In this document: positions 49,864 through 58,710 of the stretch, piece after piece
Layout of the letters: every line of letters begins with the position of its first letter
Numbering within the stretch: the first letter of the stretch is position 1
Source: Dysosmobacter acutus
Lineage (GTDB): Bacteria > Bacillota > Clostridia > Oscillospirales > Oscillospiraceae
Assembly: GCF_018919205.1 (NCBI RefSeq)
Contig: NZ_JAHLQN010000001.1
Location: 1,116,001-1,180,000 of the forward strand
DNA: 64,000 bases
Direction of reading: 5' to 3'
Translations under genes and position numbers: made by a program
The notes under the pieces: model-generated
Told to the model about the DNA's origin: nothing
Database searches by the model: none
The model's input: the letters and a program-made list of their open reading frames with translations, nothing else

Positions 49864-51447
49864 ATGCTGACGCGCGGAAATCGACATCCGGCTGCCGACA
49901 CGACGCGCAGTAGCCGCAGCATTGGCAGTCGTCTGGTGCTGTACTGGCTCTGCATGGCGCTCGCAACGCTGTCTGCCGCGCTGTTCCTGCTGAGCGTAAC
50001 GGGCGTTCTGTCCCGCACGGCACGGCAGTTCGGCGAAACAACGACCCTGCAGCAGAAGAACACCGCTGCGCTGTTCAGCGCCCAGATGGACGCGCTCACC
50101 GCGCGCGGCATCGAACTGTCCGAGGCCGTCAGCGGGGAGCTGGAAGGCTTTCTCGCCCGCAGGAACCTTCCCTTTGACGCACTGAACGACGACCCTACCC
50201 TCATTGCGCAGCTGGAAAAAAACCTGATCCCCACGCTGAAGACCGCCATGGAAGGCAGCACCTGCAGCGGTGTTTACTTCTGCCTTGACGCGACCGCCAA
50301 CACTTCGCTGCCCGATGCGGAGAATCACCGCATGGGCGTATACCTGCGCTATTCAAGCCTCCGCTCCATCCCACCAAGCGGCAACACGGCTTACTTCCGC
50401 GGCACGGTGGACGCCGCGCGCGAAAGCGGCTTGCAGCTCCATAACCGCTGGAATCCGGAGCTGGACACGTCCCTGATCCCCGGCTATAAGCAGGTGATGG
50501 CATGGACGGGCGAGCGCCTTTCCGGCGGCTGCCTCTGGACAGAGCGCGTGCCGCTGCTCGACACATGGGAAAATGTGACGCTGCTGTGTGTGCCCGTGCG
50601 GGACGGCGCAGGCCATGTGCGCGGCATCTGCGGTATGGAGCTGAGCGACCTCTACTTCAGCCTTTCCCACAGCGTCGTTTCCAGTTCCTACGGCAGCTTC
50701 ATCATGCTGCTCGCGCCAATCAACGGCGATACGCTCCTTCTCGATAAGGCGATGCTGGGCAGCACGGAGGGGACGAATCTTTCCGCTTCCGGCACGATGA
50801 AGATCAAGGAAGGGCGCGATTACGACACCTTTGCGTGGAACGACACGACCTATCTCGGCAAATACCAGATCGTTCCCGGGCGGCTGGCGGACGGCTATCC
50901 GCTCGCGGCGGTAACACTGGTGCCCGAGAGCGGATATCGCCACCACGCGCAGGCCGCGCGCATCGGCTGGGTGCTCGGCTCGCTCGCCTTCCTCGCCGCC
51001 ATGCTGGCGCTGACCGCCGTTCTCGCCCGCCGCTTTACCATGCCCATCACGCAGGGCTTTGAGGCGGCCAGAAGCTGCGAGCAGGACTGGAAGCCCACCG
51101 GCATTCGGGAGATCGACGAACTGACCGCCTACTTCCATAGCCAGCTGCGCGAGAGCCGGCCGGACGACGCCCTGCCAATGCAGGTCGAGAACCTCATCAG
51201 CGAACTCATTGACCGCTCGCGCGGGCTGACGAGTACCGAGCGCATCATCTTGCGTTACTATGCCGAGGGCTACGGCGTTAAGGATATTCCCGACCTGCTG
51301 TTTATCAGTGCGGGTACGGTCAAGGGGCACAACAGCCACATCTACAGCAAGCTGGGAGTGGATTCCTACGACGCGCTCAAGGCGTATCTCGACATTCTCA
51401 AGCGCTGCGGACGGCTGGAGGAGATGCTGCAGGGCGGCGGTAAATGA
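49864..51447 (+). CDS. membrane-anchored LuxR-type regulator with extracytoplasmic sensor domain (cassette 2)
   Basis: The protein has 527 residues from ATG 49864 (AAAGGAGA upstream). Two in-frame ATGs lie upstream, at 49825 and 49840. The layout matches the cassette 1 regulator: membrane helix at about 24-48, external region to about 365, second helix (about 366-387), linker, and LuxR helix-turn-helix at about 454-518 (LTSTERIILRYYAEGYGVKD). Identity to the other regulator is clear in the DNA-binding end and the external WNPELDTSLIPGY-like segment but weak elsewhere. It should control genes in response to an envelope signal; nearby surface genes are the natural candidates. Confidence 0.8.
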   Translation: MLTRGNRHPAADTTRSSRSIGSRLVLYWLCMALATLSAALFLLSVTGVLSRTARQFGETTTLQQKNTAALFSAQMDALTARGIELSEAVSGELEGFLARRNLPFDALNDDPTLIAQLEKNLIPTLKTAMEGSTCSGVYFCLDATANTSLPDAENHRMGVYLRYSSLRSIPPSGNTAYFRGTVDAARESGLQLHNRWNPELDTSLIPGYKQVMAWTGERLSGGCLWTERVPLLDTWENVTLLCVPVRDGAGHVRGICGMELSDLYFSLSHSVVSSSYGSFIMLLAPINGDTLLLDKAMLGSTEGTNLSASGTMKIKEGRDYDTFAWNDTTYLGKYQIVPGRLADGYPLAAVTLVPESGYRHHAQAARIGWVLGSLAFLAAMLALTAVLARRFTMPITQGFEAARSCEQDWKPTGIREIDELTAYFHSQLRESRPDDALPMQVENLISELIDRSRGLTSTERIILRYYAEGYGVKDIPDLLFISAGTVKGHNSHIYSKLGVDSYDALKAYLDILKRCGRLEEMLQGGGK

Positions 51448-51458
51448 TCGCACCGATG

Positions 51459-51486
51459 AAAAAGGCTGCCGGTTGGCAGCCTTTTT
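51459..51486 (+). terminator. intrinsic terminator after cassette 2
   Basis: A perfect 12-bp stem AAAAAGGCTGCC/GGCAGCCTTTTT with loop GGTT, ending in a five-T run. Confidence 0.9.
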
Positions 51487-51556
51487 CATATCGATAACGG
51501 ACGGGGCTGTTTTTCCCGTGCCGCAGCACCTACCCAAAGGGCGAACATCTCTATCA

Positions 51557-51594
51557 AAAGACGGAGGACGGAAAAACCGTCCTCCGTCTTTCTT
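51557..51594. terminator. second intrinsic terminator, possibly bidirectional
   Basis: A 14-bp stem built on GACGGAGGACGG/CCGTCCTCCGTC with an A-rich loop, flanked by A-run and TTTCTTTT. Together with the previous hairpin it insulates the next operon. Confidence 0.8.
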
Positions 51595-51774
51595 TTGTCG
51601 AAAATATCCAACAAGCACACTTTCTTTTGTGCATTTCGTCTATGACCGAGTCCTATTTTTGCGGGTTTTGCCCCAAAACAGGACTTAGGCCTATATTTTT
51701 TTCCTGCGAAAACTGGTAGAGATAGAATCAACAAAGCCGCAATCGGGAGAACTGCCGGAGAGGAGGGACTACAC

Positions 51775-52194
51775 ATGAAGCAGGTCATAAAGGAGGCGAT
51801 GGGAGACTGCTCTACCATAGGGGAGTTTCGCTTTCTCCTTCGCTGTCAGGAGTGCGGCAGAACATGGCACAGCAGCCCCGTCCGCTTTTCCAAGGCCGGC
51901 ACGGAGCCGGAGACAGAGGGGATGCGTGCGGTGTTCCGGACGCTCTACGAGCGGGAACGGGCGGCTGCACGGGAAAAGGCCGCGGCGGAAGCCTCAGAGA
52001 TCTTCAGCCGGTGCCCTGTCTGCGGAAGGCTTGTGTGCGACCGCTGCTTCCTGATCTGCGAGGATCTGGATTTATGCACTGCCTGCGCCGGAAAGCTGAA
52101 GGTACGCGGCGACATTGTAGCCGGCAATGTCTCATCATCGCAGAAGACCCACCCAGAAACACCATACGACGATTCGACAGAAGGAGATGACTAA
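51775..52194 (+). CDS. zinc-ribbon protein
   Basis: This 139-residue protein has CQECG (about 24-28) and a cluster CPVCG, CDRC, CTAC (about 80-109) that would bind two zinc ions. The middle is a basic helix (YERERAAAREKAAAEASEIF). GAGGAGGG precedes the ATG. It starts a gene group separated from cassette 2 by two terminators. It may act as an adaptor for the membrane proteins that follow, but nothing specific is known. Confidence 0.6.
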   Translation: MKQVIKEAMGDCSTIGEFRFLLRCQECGRTWHSSPVRFSKAGTEPETEGMRAVFRTLYERERAAAREKAAAEASEIFSRCPVCGRLVCDRCFLICEDLDLCTACAGKLKVRGDIVAGNVSSSQKTHPETPYDDSTEGDD

Positions 52195-52235
52195 AATAAA
52201 GACGAACAAGAGAAAAACGGTCAGAAGATTCTTAG

Positions 52236-52396
52236 GGCAACACCGCACAATTAGAGCTGCGGCGCTTTGTGGAAATTTTGCACCCTGACTTTGTTGCGAT
52301 TTCACGGTAATACATCAAGTATTACCGCAAAACCGCGCCTCGTCAGCACGCAAAATTGACTCACAAATCGCTCTTGTCCAATTATGCGGTATTGCC
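52236..52396. mobile_element. 161-bp MITE with 4-bp target duplication
   Basis: Imperfect 19-base terminal inverted repeats (left GGCAACACCGCACAATTAG, right end complementary with three mismatches) are flanked on both sides by TTAG (52232-52235 and 52397-52400). It has no coding capacity. An internal stem CGGTAATAC/GTATTACCG lies near the middle. The features fit a small non-autonomous transposon. The family cannot be named from the ends alone. Confidence 0.75.
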
Positions 52397-52437
52397 TTAG
52401 TTAGAAACAGATCATTAGGAAAGGACTGAGCTTATCC

Positions 52438-52923
52438 ATGCAGGTAACGATGCGATCTCTCCCCACGACGCTCGCGGAATTTGAGGCCCTGCCCCGGCAG
52501 ACGCCCGAGCAGGTCTGCGCATGCTTCCTGTGCGCATTGAACCTATACATAAAGGACAAGGACGCGGGTGTGGCCGCCATGGACATTCTGCGCGGACCGC
52601 GCCCCATGACGCCCTACGACACCCAATTCCTGCGGGACCGTCTGCGGGGCAAGGAGTATCTGCCTCTGGCCTACTTTGAGGGCGCAGCGCCGGAAAACAG
52701 CTATACCCCCGCGCAGCCCTATGTGCTGAACGTCCTGCCGGATCCCCGCCCCCAGGACATGGAGCCGGGCTATCTCCGGCTATTTCTCAGGACGGCAGGC
52801 GCGGATTCTCCCCGTCCCATCAAGCTGCGGCAGAAGCCCTCTACCGGGGAATGGTTTTTGTGGGAGTATTCCAGCCCCTTGAGCGGCATCCGCATCCCCG
52901 CCGCGCAGGACCCGTGGGCATGA
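52438..52923 (+). CDS. DUF6935 family protein
   Basis: This 161-residue protein starts MQVTMRSLPTTLAEFEALPR. Its segments YIKDKDAGVAAMDILRGPRP, FLRDRLRGKEYLPLAYFEGA, GADSPRPIKLR and a C-terminus GIRIPAAQDPWA match the DUF6935 pattern as I know it. These proteins are common in gut Clostridia beside lipoproteins and envelope-stress genes. No membrane segment or signal is present, so it is cytoplasmic. AGGAAAGGA precedes the ATG. Confidence 0.7.
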   Translation: MQVTMRSLPTTLAEFEALPRQTPEQVCACFLCALNLYIKDKDAGVAAMDILRGPRPMTPYDTQFLRDRLRGKEYLPLAYFEGAAPENSYTPAQPYVLNVLPDPRPQDMEPGYLRLFLRTAGADSPRPIKLRQKPSTGEWFLWEYSSPLSGIRIPAAQDPWA

Positions 52924-52927
52924 CGCG

Positions 52928-54253
52928 ATGGGAAAGAGATGTTTGACGCTGGTGCTGGCGCTGCTGCTGGCACTCAGCCTGAGCGCCTGCGGCAGCCGGC
53001 CGGACCCCACCGATCCCACCTCCAGTGGGGGAGGCAGCAGCTCGCCGCCGATACCTGCGCCGCTTGACACCACTTATTGGACCGCCGTGCGGCACGAGTC
53101 CTACAACCCCTCCTTCGGCCGCACGGAGGTCAGCGCCATGCCCACTGAGAAATGGTGGGCGGACCTCTATCTCAATGAGGACGGAACCGCGCTGTTCCGG
53201 GAGGTGTTGGGCTTTGGCTACGCCTCCTACCTGATAAACGCCGAATGGTGGCTGGGGGCGGACAATGCCCTGCGGCTGACCGGAGAAGACCTTGACGGAA
53301 GCTTTATCTCCATGGACGGACGCAAGGAGAAGGATGGCTCCGTGATGCTGGAAACCCCTTACGGGAACCGCTTCTATTTTGAGCCGGCGGAACGGCCGGC
53401 TTCCGGCGGGGAGCTCTGTATGGCGGATCTGGAGGGAACCTGGCGGATGAGCGCCGGTGAAGTGGAGGGCGACGAGTTCAGCCCGGAGGAGATGCACATG
53501 GCCTCTTTGCTGGACATTGAGCGCTGGTGGTCCGACGATGAGGGCGGCTATACCCTGCATGCAGACTACCACAACGCCCGGCTTTTGGATACGGACGCTC
53601 CGGAATACGAGACAGAGAAGAACCTGCTGACGGAAAAGCTGGATGAGCCGCTGATGTACGGCCTTCCCAACGAGCTTTGGTCCGCTCGGCTCTACGCCGA
53701 AGACTCTGAGACGGAGTACTATGTCACCCTGACGGACCGGAACACCCTGTACCTCCGGCAATACTATGAGCTGGACAACGCGCCGGCAGCCCGCACCGCT
53801 ATCTATACCCGCGAAGAGAGCCTCCTGCCGGAGACGCTGACGCTGGCCCTGGCGGACGAACCCGATAAGTCTCTGATGTTTTACTGGCGCGACCCGCCTG
53901 CGGAGGTGGCGCAGCCGCTTGCGGCGATCCCCATGACCGCGCTGGAGAAAGGCGGGCAGAACAAGCTGCTGCTGGTGGGACGCTGGTATGAGACGGATAT
54001 CCAGTTCTGCACGGGCAGAGCCGAGCAGAATGAGGACGGCACACTGGGTGAGTGGATCACGGATACGGTACTGTATGAGGGAACGATCCGAATCAACGAA
54101 CCCCAGTGGTTCTCTCTTACGATTCCGGAGGAAACGGCAAAGCTGTGTCTGTTCATGAAGCGGCCCTGGGACGAGAGCTGGTTTACCTGGCCCATTACGG
54201 ATCAGGATCCGTTTTTTGTCAGCGGAGACACCTTCCTGACGGAGGCAGAATAG
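52928..54253 (+). CDS. lipoprotein of unknown function
   Basis: This 441-residue protein has a lipoprotein signal (LALSLSAC, lipid site C21), a Ser/Pro/Gly-rich stalk (22-45), and two similar beta-rich units, suggested by repeated WWADLYLNEDGTALFREV-like and LWSARLYAEDSETEYYVTLT segments. Such lipocalin-like repeats also occur in the lipoprotein at 58711. It lies 4 bases after the DUF6935 gene. The ligand is unknown. Confidence 0.65.
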   Translation: MGKRCLTLVLALLLALSLSACGSRPDPTDPTSSGGGSSSPPIPAPLDTTYWTAVRHESYNPSFGRTEVSAMPTEKWWADLYLNEDGTALFREVLGFGYASYLINAEWWLGADNALRLTGEDLDGSFISMDGRKEKDGSVMLETPYGNRFYFEPAERPASGGELCMADLEGTWRMSAGEVEGDEFSPEEMHMASLLDIERWWSDDEGGYTLHADYHNARLLDTDAPEYETEKNLLTEKLDEPLMYGLPNELWSARLYAEDSETEYYVTLTDRNTLYLRQYYELDNAPAARTAIYTREESLLPETLTLALADEPDKSLMFYWRDPPAEVAQPLAAIPMTALEKGGQNKLLLVGRWYETDIQFCTGRAEQNEDGTLGEWITDTVLYEGTIRINEPQWFSLTIPEETAKLCLFMKRPWDESWFTWPITDQDPFFVSGDTFLTEAE

Positions 54254-54337
54254 TGTCCCGCCGCCCTGACGGCGAAGCGGCAGTCATTGCAAGAAAACCA
54301 TTTCAAACAAAACCAAACAGAAAAGGAGACAGGAACT

Positions 54338-55792
54338 ATGGGACTCATTAAAGCGGCATTGGGCGCAGCCGGCGGCGTGCTGGCCGACCAGTGGAAAGAA
54401 TACTTCTATTGCGAAGCCATCCCCTCGGATGTACTGGCGGTCAAGGGCAGGAAAAAGGTCACAGGCCGCTCCAGCAACACCAAGGGCGACGACAACATCA
54501 TCACCAACGGCAGCGTGATCGCCATTGCGGACGGCCAGTGCATGCTCATCGTGGAGCAGGGCAAGGTGGTCGATGTGTGCGCAGAGCCCGGCGAATACAC
54601 CTACGATATGTCCACCGAGCCGAGCATCTTCTCCGGTGATCTGGGCGATGGCGTCAAGGACGTGTTCGCCAACATCGGCAAGCGCTTCACCTTTGGCGGC
54701 GAAGCCCCCAAGGATCAGCGCATCTACTACTTCAACACCAAGGAGCTGACGGGCAACAAGTACGGCACGCCCAGTCCCGTTCCCTTCCGCGTGGTGGATC
54801 AGCGTGCGGGCATCGATCTCGACATCGGCATCCGCTGCTTCGGCGAGTACAGCATCCGCCTGAAAAACCCGCTGCTGTTCTACACCAACGTCTGCGGCAA
54901 CGTCAGCGAGGACTATAAGACCGAGAATATCGCGGGCCAGATGAAAACTGAGCTGCTGACCGCGCTTCAGCCCGCGTTTGCAAAGATCAGCGAAATGGGG
55001 ATCCGCTACTCCGCCCTGCCCGGCCATACCCTGGAGCTGGCGGACGCCCTCAATGAGCAGCTTTCCGGAAAGTGGCGGGATCTGCGCGGCATGGAGATCG
55101 TTTCCTTCGGCGTTTCCAGTGTGAAGGCCAACGAGGAAGACGAGCAGATGATCAAGGAGCTGCAGCGCAACGCGGCCTTCATGGATCCCACCCGCGCGGC
55201 GGCGCACCTTGTCGGCTCGCAGGGCGATGCGATGAAGGCGGCGGCCGCCAACACCGGCGCAGGCCCCGCCATGGCCTTTATGGGTATGGGTATGGCAGGT
55301 CAGGCGGGCGGCATGAACGCGCAGAACCTCTTCCAGATGGGTCAGCAGCAACAGATGCAGCAGCAACAGATGCAGATGCAGCAGCAGGCGGCGCAGCCCA
55401 CTCCCGCTCCGGCCCCCGCCGTACAGGGCTGGACTTGCAGCTGCGGCCAGAGCGGCATCACCGGCAACTTCTGCCCCAACTGCGGCAGCAAGAAGCCTGA
55501 GCCCAAGCCCGCCGGCGATAGCTGGAAGTGCGCCTGCGGTGCCACCGCCACCGGCAAGTTCTGCCCCGAGTGCGGCAGTCCCAAGCCCGCCGTCGCGGAC
55601 AACGGCTGGACGTGTGCCTGCGGCGCGGTGAACAAGGGCAAGTTCTGCTCTGAGTGCGGCGCGAAAAAGCCCGCCGGCGTCCCCCAGTATAAATGTGACA
55701 AGTGCGGTTGGGAGCCTGCCGACCCCAAGCATCCCCCCAAGTTCTGCCCCGAGTGCGGCGATCCCTTTGACGATGGGGACATCGTTGAATGA
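54338..55792 (+). CDS. ydjI-like: SPFH-domain protein with C-terminal zinc ribbons (YdjI-like)
   Basis: The protein has 484 residues from ATG 54338 (AAAGGAGACAGG upstream). Residues 1-300 match the SPFH/Band-7 type of the virion-core/YdjI group (LADQWKEYFYCEAIPSDVLA, GIRCFGEYSIRLKNPLLFYT). A Met/Gln linker (about 335-370) leads to four Cys-rich ribbons (WTCSCG...CPNCG, WKCACG...CPECG, WTCACG...CSECG, YKCDKCG...CPECG). Bacillus YdjI works with PspA and membrane partners YdjG/YdjH in envelope stress. YdjG- and YdjH-like genes lie downstream in this cluster. No PspA is seen in the window. It overlaps the next gene by four bases. Confidence 0.8.
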   Translation: MGLIKAALGAAGGVLADQWKEYFYCEAIPSDVLAVKGRKKVTGRSSNTKGDDNIITNGSVIAIADGQCMLIVEQGKVVDVCAEPGEYTYDMSTEPSIFSGDLGDGVKDVFANIGKRFTFGGEAPKDQRIYYFNTKELTGNKYGTPSPVPFRVVDQRAGIDLDIGIRCFGEYSIRLKNPLLFYTNVCGNVSEDYKTENIAGQMKTELLTALQPAFAKISEMGIRYSALPGHTLELADALNEQLSGKWRDLRGMEIVSFGVSSVKANEEDEQMIKELQRNAAFMDPTRAAAHLVGSQGDAMKAAAANTGAGPAMAFMGMGMAGQAGGMNAQNLFQMGQQQQMQQQQMQMQQQAAQPTPAPAPAVQGWTCSCGQSGITGNFCPNCGSKKPEPKPAGDSWKCACGATATGKFCPECGSPKPAVADNGWTCACGAVNKGKFCSECGAKKPAGVPQYKCDKCGWEPADPKHPPKFCPECGDPFDDGDIVE

Positions 55793-56304
55793 AACGCCGG
55801 ATGATCTGGATCCTTCTGGCGGGGATACTCGTGGGTATAGCCCTTTCCGGGCTATATAAGCACTTTGTCACAGATCAGATTATGGACGGGGGCGACGGCA
55901 TGGAAAATCCGGATGCCGCATTCCTGCTGGACGGCGACCACACCTATGTGGACAACGACGCACTCTGGCCCGTGCTGGAGGGAGCGTGGGAAAGCGCGGA
56001 TGGCCGCTGGCAGGCGAGCATCGGCGAAGAGAGCGGCATCGTTCTCCGCGCGGACGGCGAAGCCGTCCTGACATCCCCACTGCATTTTACCTATCTCCGG
56101 CCGGGCAAGGTCGTCTGGACGGAGCTGGAAGTGGAGGAGCGCGAGCTTGTGACGCCGGACGGTGTCTCGCTTGGCGGGATCAGGGAATTTGGCTATGAGG
56201 CAGCGGACGGCGAGGGCAGCGGAACGCTGGAGCTGACGCTGGAACGGCCGGACGAGAGCGAAGAAACGGTGACATTCCAAAAAACACAGGAACAGGAGCA
56301 ATAG
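55789..56304 (+). CDS. small membrane-anchored protein
   Basis: This 171-residue protein has one N-terminal membrane helix (about 5-24, MIWILLAGILVGIALSGLYK) and a beta-rich external or internal domain ending in a Glu-rich tail. It overlaps the SPFH gene by four bases and is 3 bases from the next, so it is cotranscribed and probably part of the same complex. No known family is recognised. Confidence 0.55.
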   Translation: MKRRMIWILLAGILVGIALSGLYKHFVTDQIMDGGDGMENPDAAFLLDGDHTYVDNDALWPVLEGAWESADGRWQASIGEESGIVLRADGEAVLTSPLHFTYLRPGKVVWTELEVEERELVTPDGVSLGGIREFGYEAADGEGSGTLELTLERPDESEETVTFQKTQEQEQ

Positions 56305-56307
56305 ATC

Positions 56308-57156
56308 ATGGGCTTATTTGATAAGAAGTACTGCGACATCTGCGGCGAGAAGATTGGCCTTCTCGGGAACCGCAAGTTAGAGGACGGCAATCTCTGCAAG
56401 GACTGCGCGAAAAAGCTTTCGCCGTGGTTCAGCGACCGCCGCCGCTCCACGGTGGAGGACATCAAAGGGCAGCTTGCCTACCGCGAGGAAAACCGGGAAA
56501 GGGCGGCGCAGTTCCGCACCACCCGCTCATTCGGCGAGGATCGGAAGGTGCTGCTGGACGAGGATCACCGCTGGTTCACCGTCACCCGCGCGCGGGATCT
56601 GGCGGAGGCCAACCCCGATATTCTGGACTTTGACGCCATCACCGGCTGCCGAATGGACATCGATGAGAGCCGCACGGAGCTGACACACGAGGACGCAGAC
56701 GGCAAGGACGTGAGCTACGTTCCGCCCCGCTACGAGTATTCCTACGACTTTTTCCTTGTCATCTCCGTCCGCCACCCCTACTTTGACGAGATGCGCTTTT
56801 CGCTCAACAGCAGCTCTGTGTACTATGAACCGCAGAAACTGCCGCAGCGCGCTCCGATGAGTCACGCGCCGATGGATCGCCCCTCGGGACGCCCCAAGAC
56901 GATCAACGCGAGCCGTGTCGATCCGGAGGACTGTGCGGAGTACCGCAAGTACCGTCAGATGGGCGACGAGATCTGCCAAGCGCTCGAGCAGGCGCGCAGC
57001 GGCGGCAAGCAGCCTGCCGGTGCTGCACTGGAAGAGAACATCATCATGCACGAAGCTGTACAGGACATTCCCGCGGCAGGACCCTGGACGTGTCCCGCCT
57101 GCGGCGGCGCCAACACGGGCAAATTCTGCGAATACTGCGGATCCCCCCGGCCCTGA
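56308..57156 (+). CDS. DUF4428 zinc-ribbon protein
   Basis: This 282-residue protein has an N-terminal DUF4428 pattern (CDICGEKIGLLGNRKLEDGN, then CKDCAKKLSPWF). A middle domain follows (residues 75-175) with WFTVTRARDLAEANPDI and YEYSYDFFLVISVRHPYFDE, then a C-terminal zinc ribbon (CPACGGANTGKFCEYCGSP). DUF4428 proteins are typical companions of SPFH and TM2 genes. Cytoplasmic, probably an adaptor. Confidence 0.75.
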   Translation: MGLFDKKYCDICGEKIGLLGNRKLEDGNLCKDCAKKLSPWFSDRRRSTVEDIKGQLAYREENRERAAQFRTTRSFGEDRKVLLDEDHRWFTVTRARDLAEANPDILDFDAITGCRMDIDESRTELTHEDADGKDVSYVPPRYEYSYDFFLVISVRHPYFDEMRFSLNSSSVYYEPQKLPQRAPMSHAPMDRPSGRPKTINASRVDPEDCAEYRKYRQMGDEICQALEQARSGGKQPAGAALEENIIMHEAVQDIPAAGPWTCPACGGANTGKFCEYCGSPRP

Positions 57157-57244
57157 TGAGGGGACGAACGGCGCGCCGCTCTCGGGCGGAACGCCGGAGA
57201 AAGCATAAATGAGACCCGCAAAAGCGAGAAAGAGAGGTACCCCT

Positions 57245-57925
57245 ATGCAATACGAACTCAAAGGAGGCGCATTCCCCGTTGTAGTGTGCAGACTCAACAG
57301 CGGCGAGAGCATGATCACCGAAAAGGGATCCATGGTGTGGATGACGCCGAACATGGAGATGACCACCACCGGTGGCGGCGGCATCGGAAAGATGTTTTCC
57401 AAAGCCCTTACCGGCGAGAGCATGTTCCAGAACATTTACACGGCGCGGGGCGAAGGAATGATCACCTTCGGCTCGAGCTTCCCCGGCCAGATCCTTCCGT
57501 TGGAGGTCACGCCGGGAAAGAGCTTTATCCTGCAAAAGAGCGCGTTCCTTGCCTCGGAGGCGGGGGTGCAGCTATCGATGCACGTCAACCAAAAGCTGGG
57601 CGCGGGCTTTTTCGGCGGCGAAGGCTTCATCATGCAGAAGCTTACCGGCAACGGCATCGCCTTTGCAGAGGTGGACGGCGAACTGGTGGAATACACCCTC
57701 GCCCCCGGCGAGCAGATGGTGGTCGATACCGGCTATGTGATGGGCTTTGAATTGAGCGTATCCATGGACATTCAGCAGGTCAAGGGACTCAAAAACATGG
57801 TGCTTGGCGGCGAGGGACTGTTCAACACCGTTCTTACCGGCCCCGGCAAGATCTGGCTCCAGACCATGCCCATCTCCGGTGTGGCCGCGGCGATCCAGCC
57901 GTTTTTGACCTTTGGCAAGAAGTAA
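57245..57925 (+). CDS. AIM24-family protein (TIGR00266-like)
   Basis: The protein has 226 residues from ATG 57245, with GAGAGG upstream. The beta-rich fold pattern MQYELKGGAFPVVVCRLNSG and TPGKSFILQKSAFLASEAGV with GGEGFIMQKLTGNG is that of the AIM24/YwnJ-like family, found beside Psp and SPFH genes. The biochemical role in bacteria is unclear. Its place between DUF4428 and TM2 genes supports one envelope-response module. Confidence 0.8.
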   Translation: MQYELKGGAFPVVVCRLNSGESMITEKGSMVWMTPNMEMTTTGGGGIGKMFSKALTGESMFQNIYTARGEGMITFGSSFPGQILPLEVTPGKSFILQKSAFLASEAGVQLSMHVNQKLGAGFFGGEGFIMQKLTGNGIAFAEVDGELVEYTLAPGEQMVVDTGYVMGFELSVSMDIQQVKGLKNMVLGGEGLFNTVLTGPGKIWLQTMPISGVAAAIQPFLTFGKK

Positions 57926-57996
57926 ACCGAATACATGGGAGGAACCTGCAAGGGATCAACAATATATAAATACAAAAATTTTAGGAGGAAACGATT

Positions 57997-58653
57997 ATGG
58001 CGAACCTGACCGGAAATTTGAAGGACTCTATGACCGCAACCTTCCCCCGCGAATTTGATATCCCCAACGCAATGACGATCCAGGAGATCTATGACAAGCT
58101 GAACGCCCGCGCTGCGGCGTTCCAGATGCCGTTTTCCGTCAAGGGCGGTATTCCCGGCGAGCGCGTCGTCTTTGAGAAGGAACCAAACCTTGATGTTATC
58201 ATCTGGCTCCATGTCAAGAACGGCACGCACATCAAGATCACGCCGGTCACGCAGGACAGCAGCGCCACGATCAACGGCATCAACGTCGGCAAAAACAGCG
58301 TGATGCGCAAGGGCGTCAAGGGCGTTGCCAGCAGACCGCTGCTGCAGGGCCAGTATATCGACGGTGTGACCGACACCATCAAGAAGATCCTTGCCGACGA
58401 GACGGTTCCCGATTATGTGGCGCCTGCGGTGGCTCCCGGTGCGGATAAGCCCCTGAACTGGCTGACCCTCCTGCTGCTGTGCATCTTTGTTGGCGGCGCG
58501 GGCATCCACCGCTTCTATGCGGGCAAGATCGGCACGGGCATTCTCTACCTCTTCACCGGCGGCCTGTTCGGGATCGGCTGGCTCATTGACCTTGTCAAGA
58601 TCGCCACCGGGAAATTCACGGATAAAAACGGCAACGTCGTTCAAAAGGCATAA
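57997..58653 (+). CDS. TM2-domain membrane protein
   Basis: This 218-residue protein has a C-terminal TM2 domain (about 147-210): two membrane helices with LLLLCIFVGGAGIHRFYAGK and GGLFGIGWLIDLVKIATGKF, including the conserved GxHRFYxGK turn. The N-terminal 140 residues form a soluble alpha/beta domain that may sense or bind partners. AGGAGGAAAC precedes the ATG. TM2 proteins occur with AIM24 and SPFH proteins in envelope-stress loci. Confidence 0.82.
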   Translation: MANLTGNLKDSMTATFPREFDIPNAMTIQEIYDKLNARAAAFQMPFSVKGGIPGERVVFEKEPNLDVIIWLHVKNGTHIKITPVTQDSSATINGINVGKNSVMRKGVKGVASRPLLQGQYIDGVTDTIKKILADETVPDYVAPAVAPGADKPLNWLTLLLLCIFVGGAGIHRFYAGKIGTGILYLFTGGLFGIGWLIDLVKIATGKFTDKNGNVVQKA

Positions 58654-58710
58654 TGCCGCCGCCTGAAGCGCAGATCGCGGAACCACAGGATCGATGATAA
58701 GGAGTTTACT

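Noticed and set aside
48264-50261. Antisense frame of 665 residues over the second binding-protein cassette
   Set aside because: The plus-strand genes have lipobox, binding-protein and LuxR motifs; the antisense product has none.
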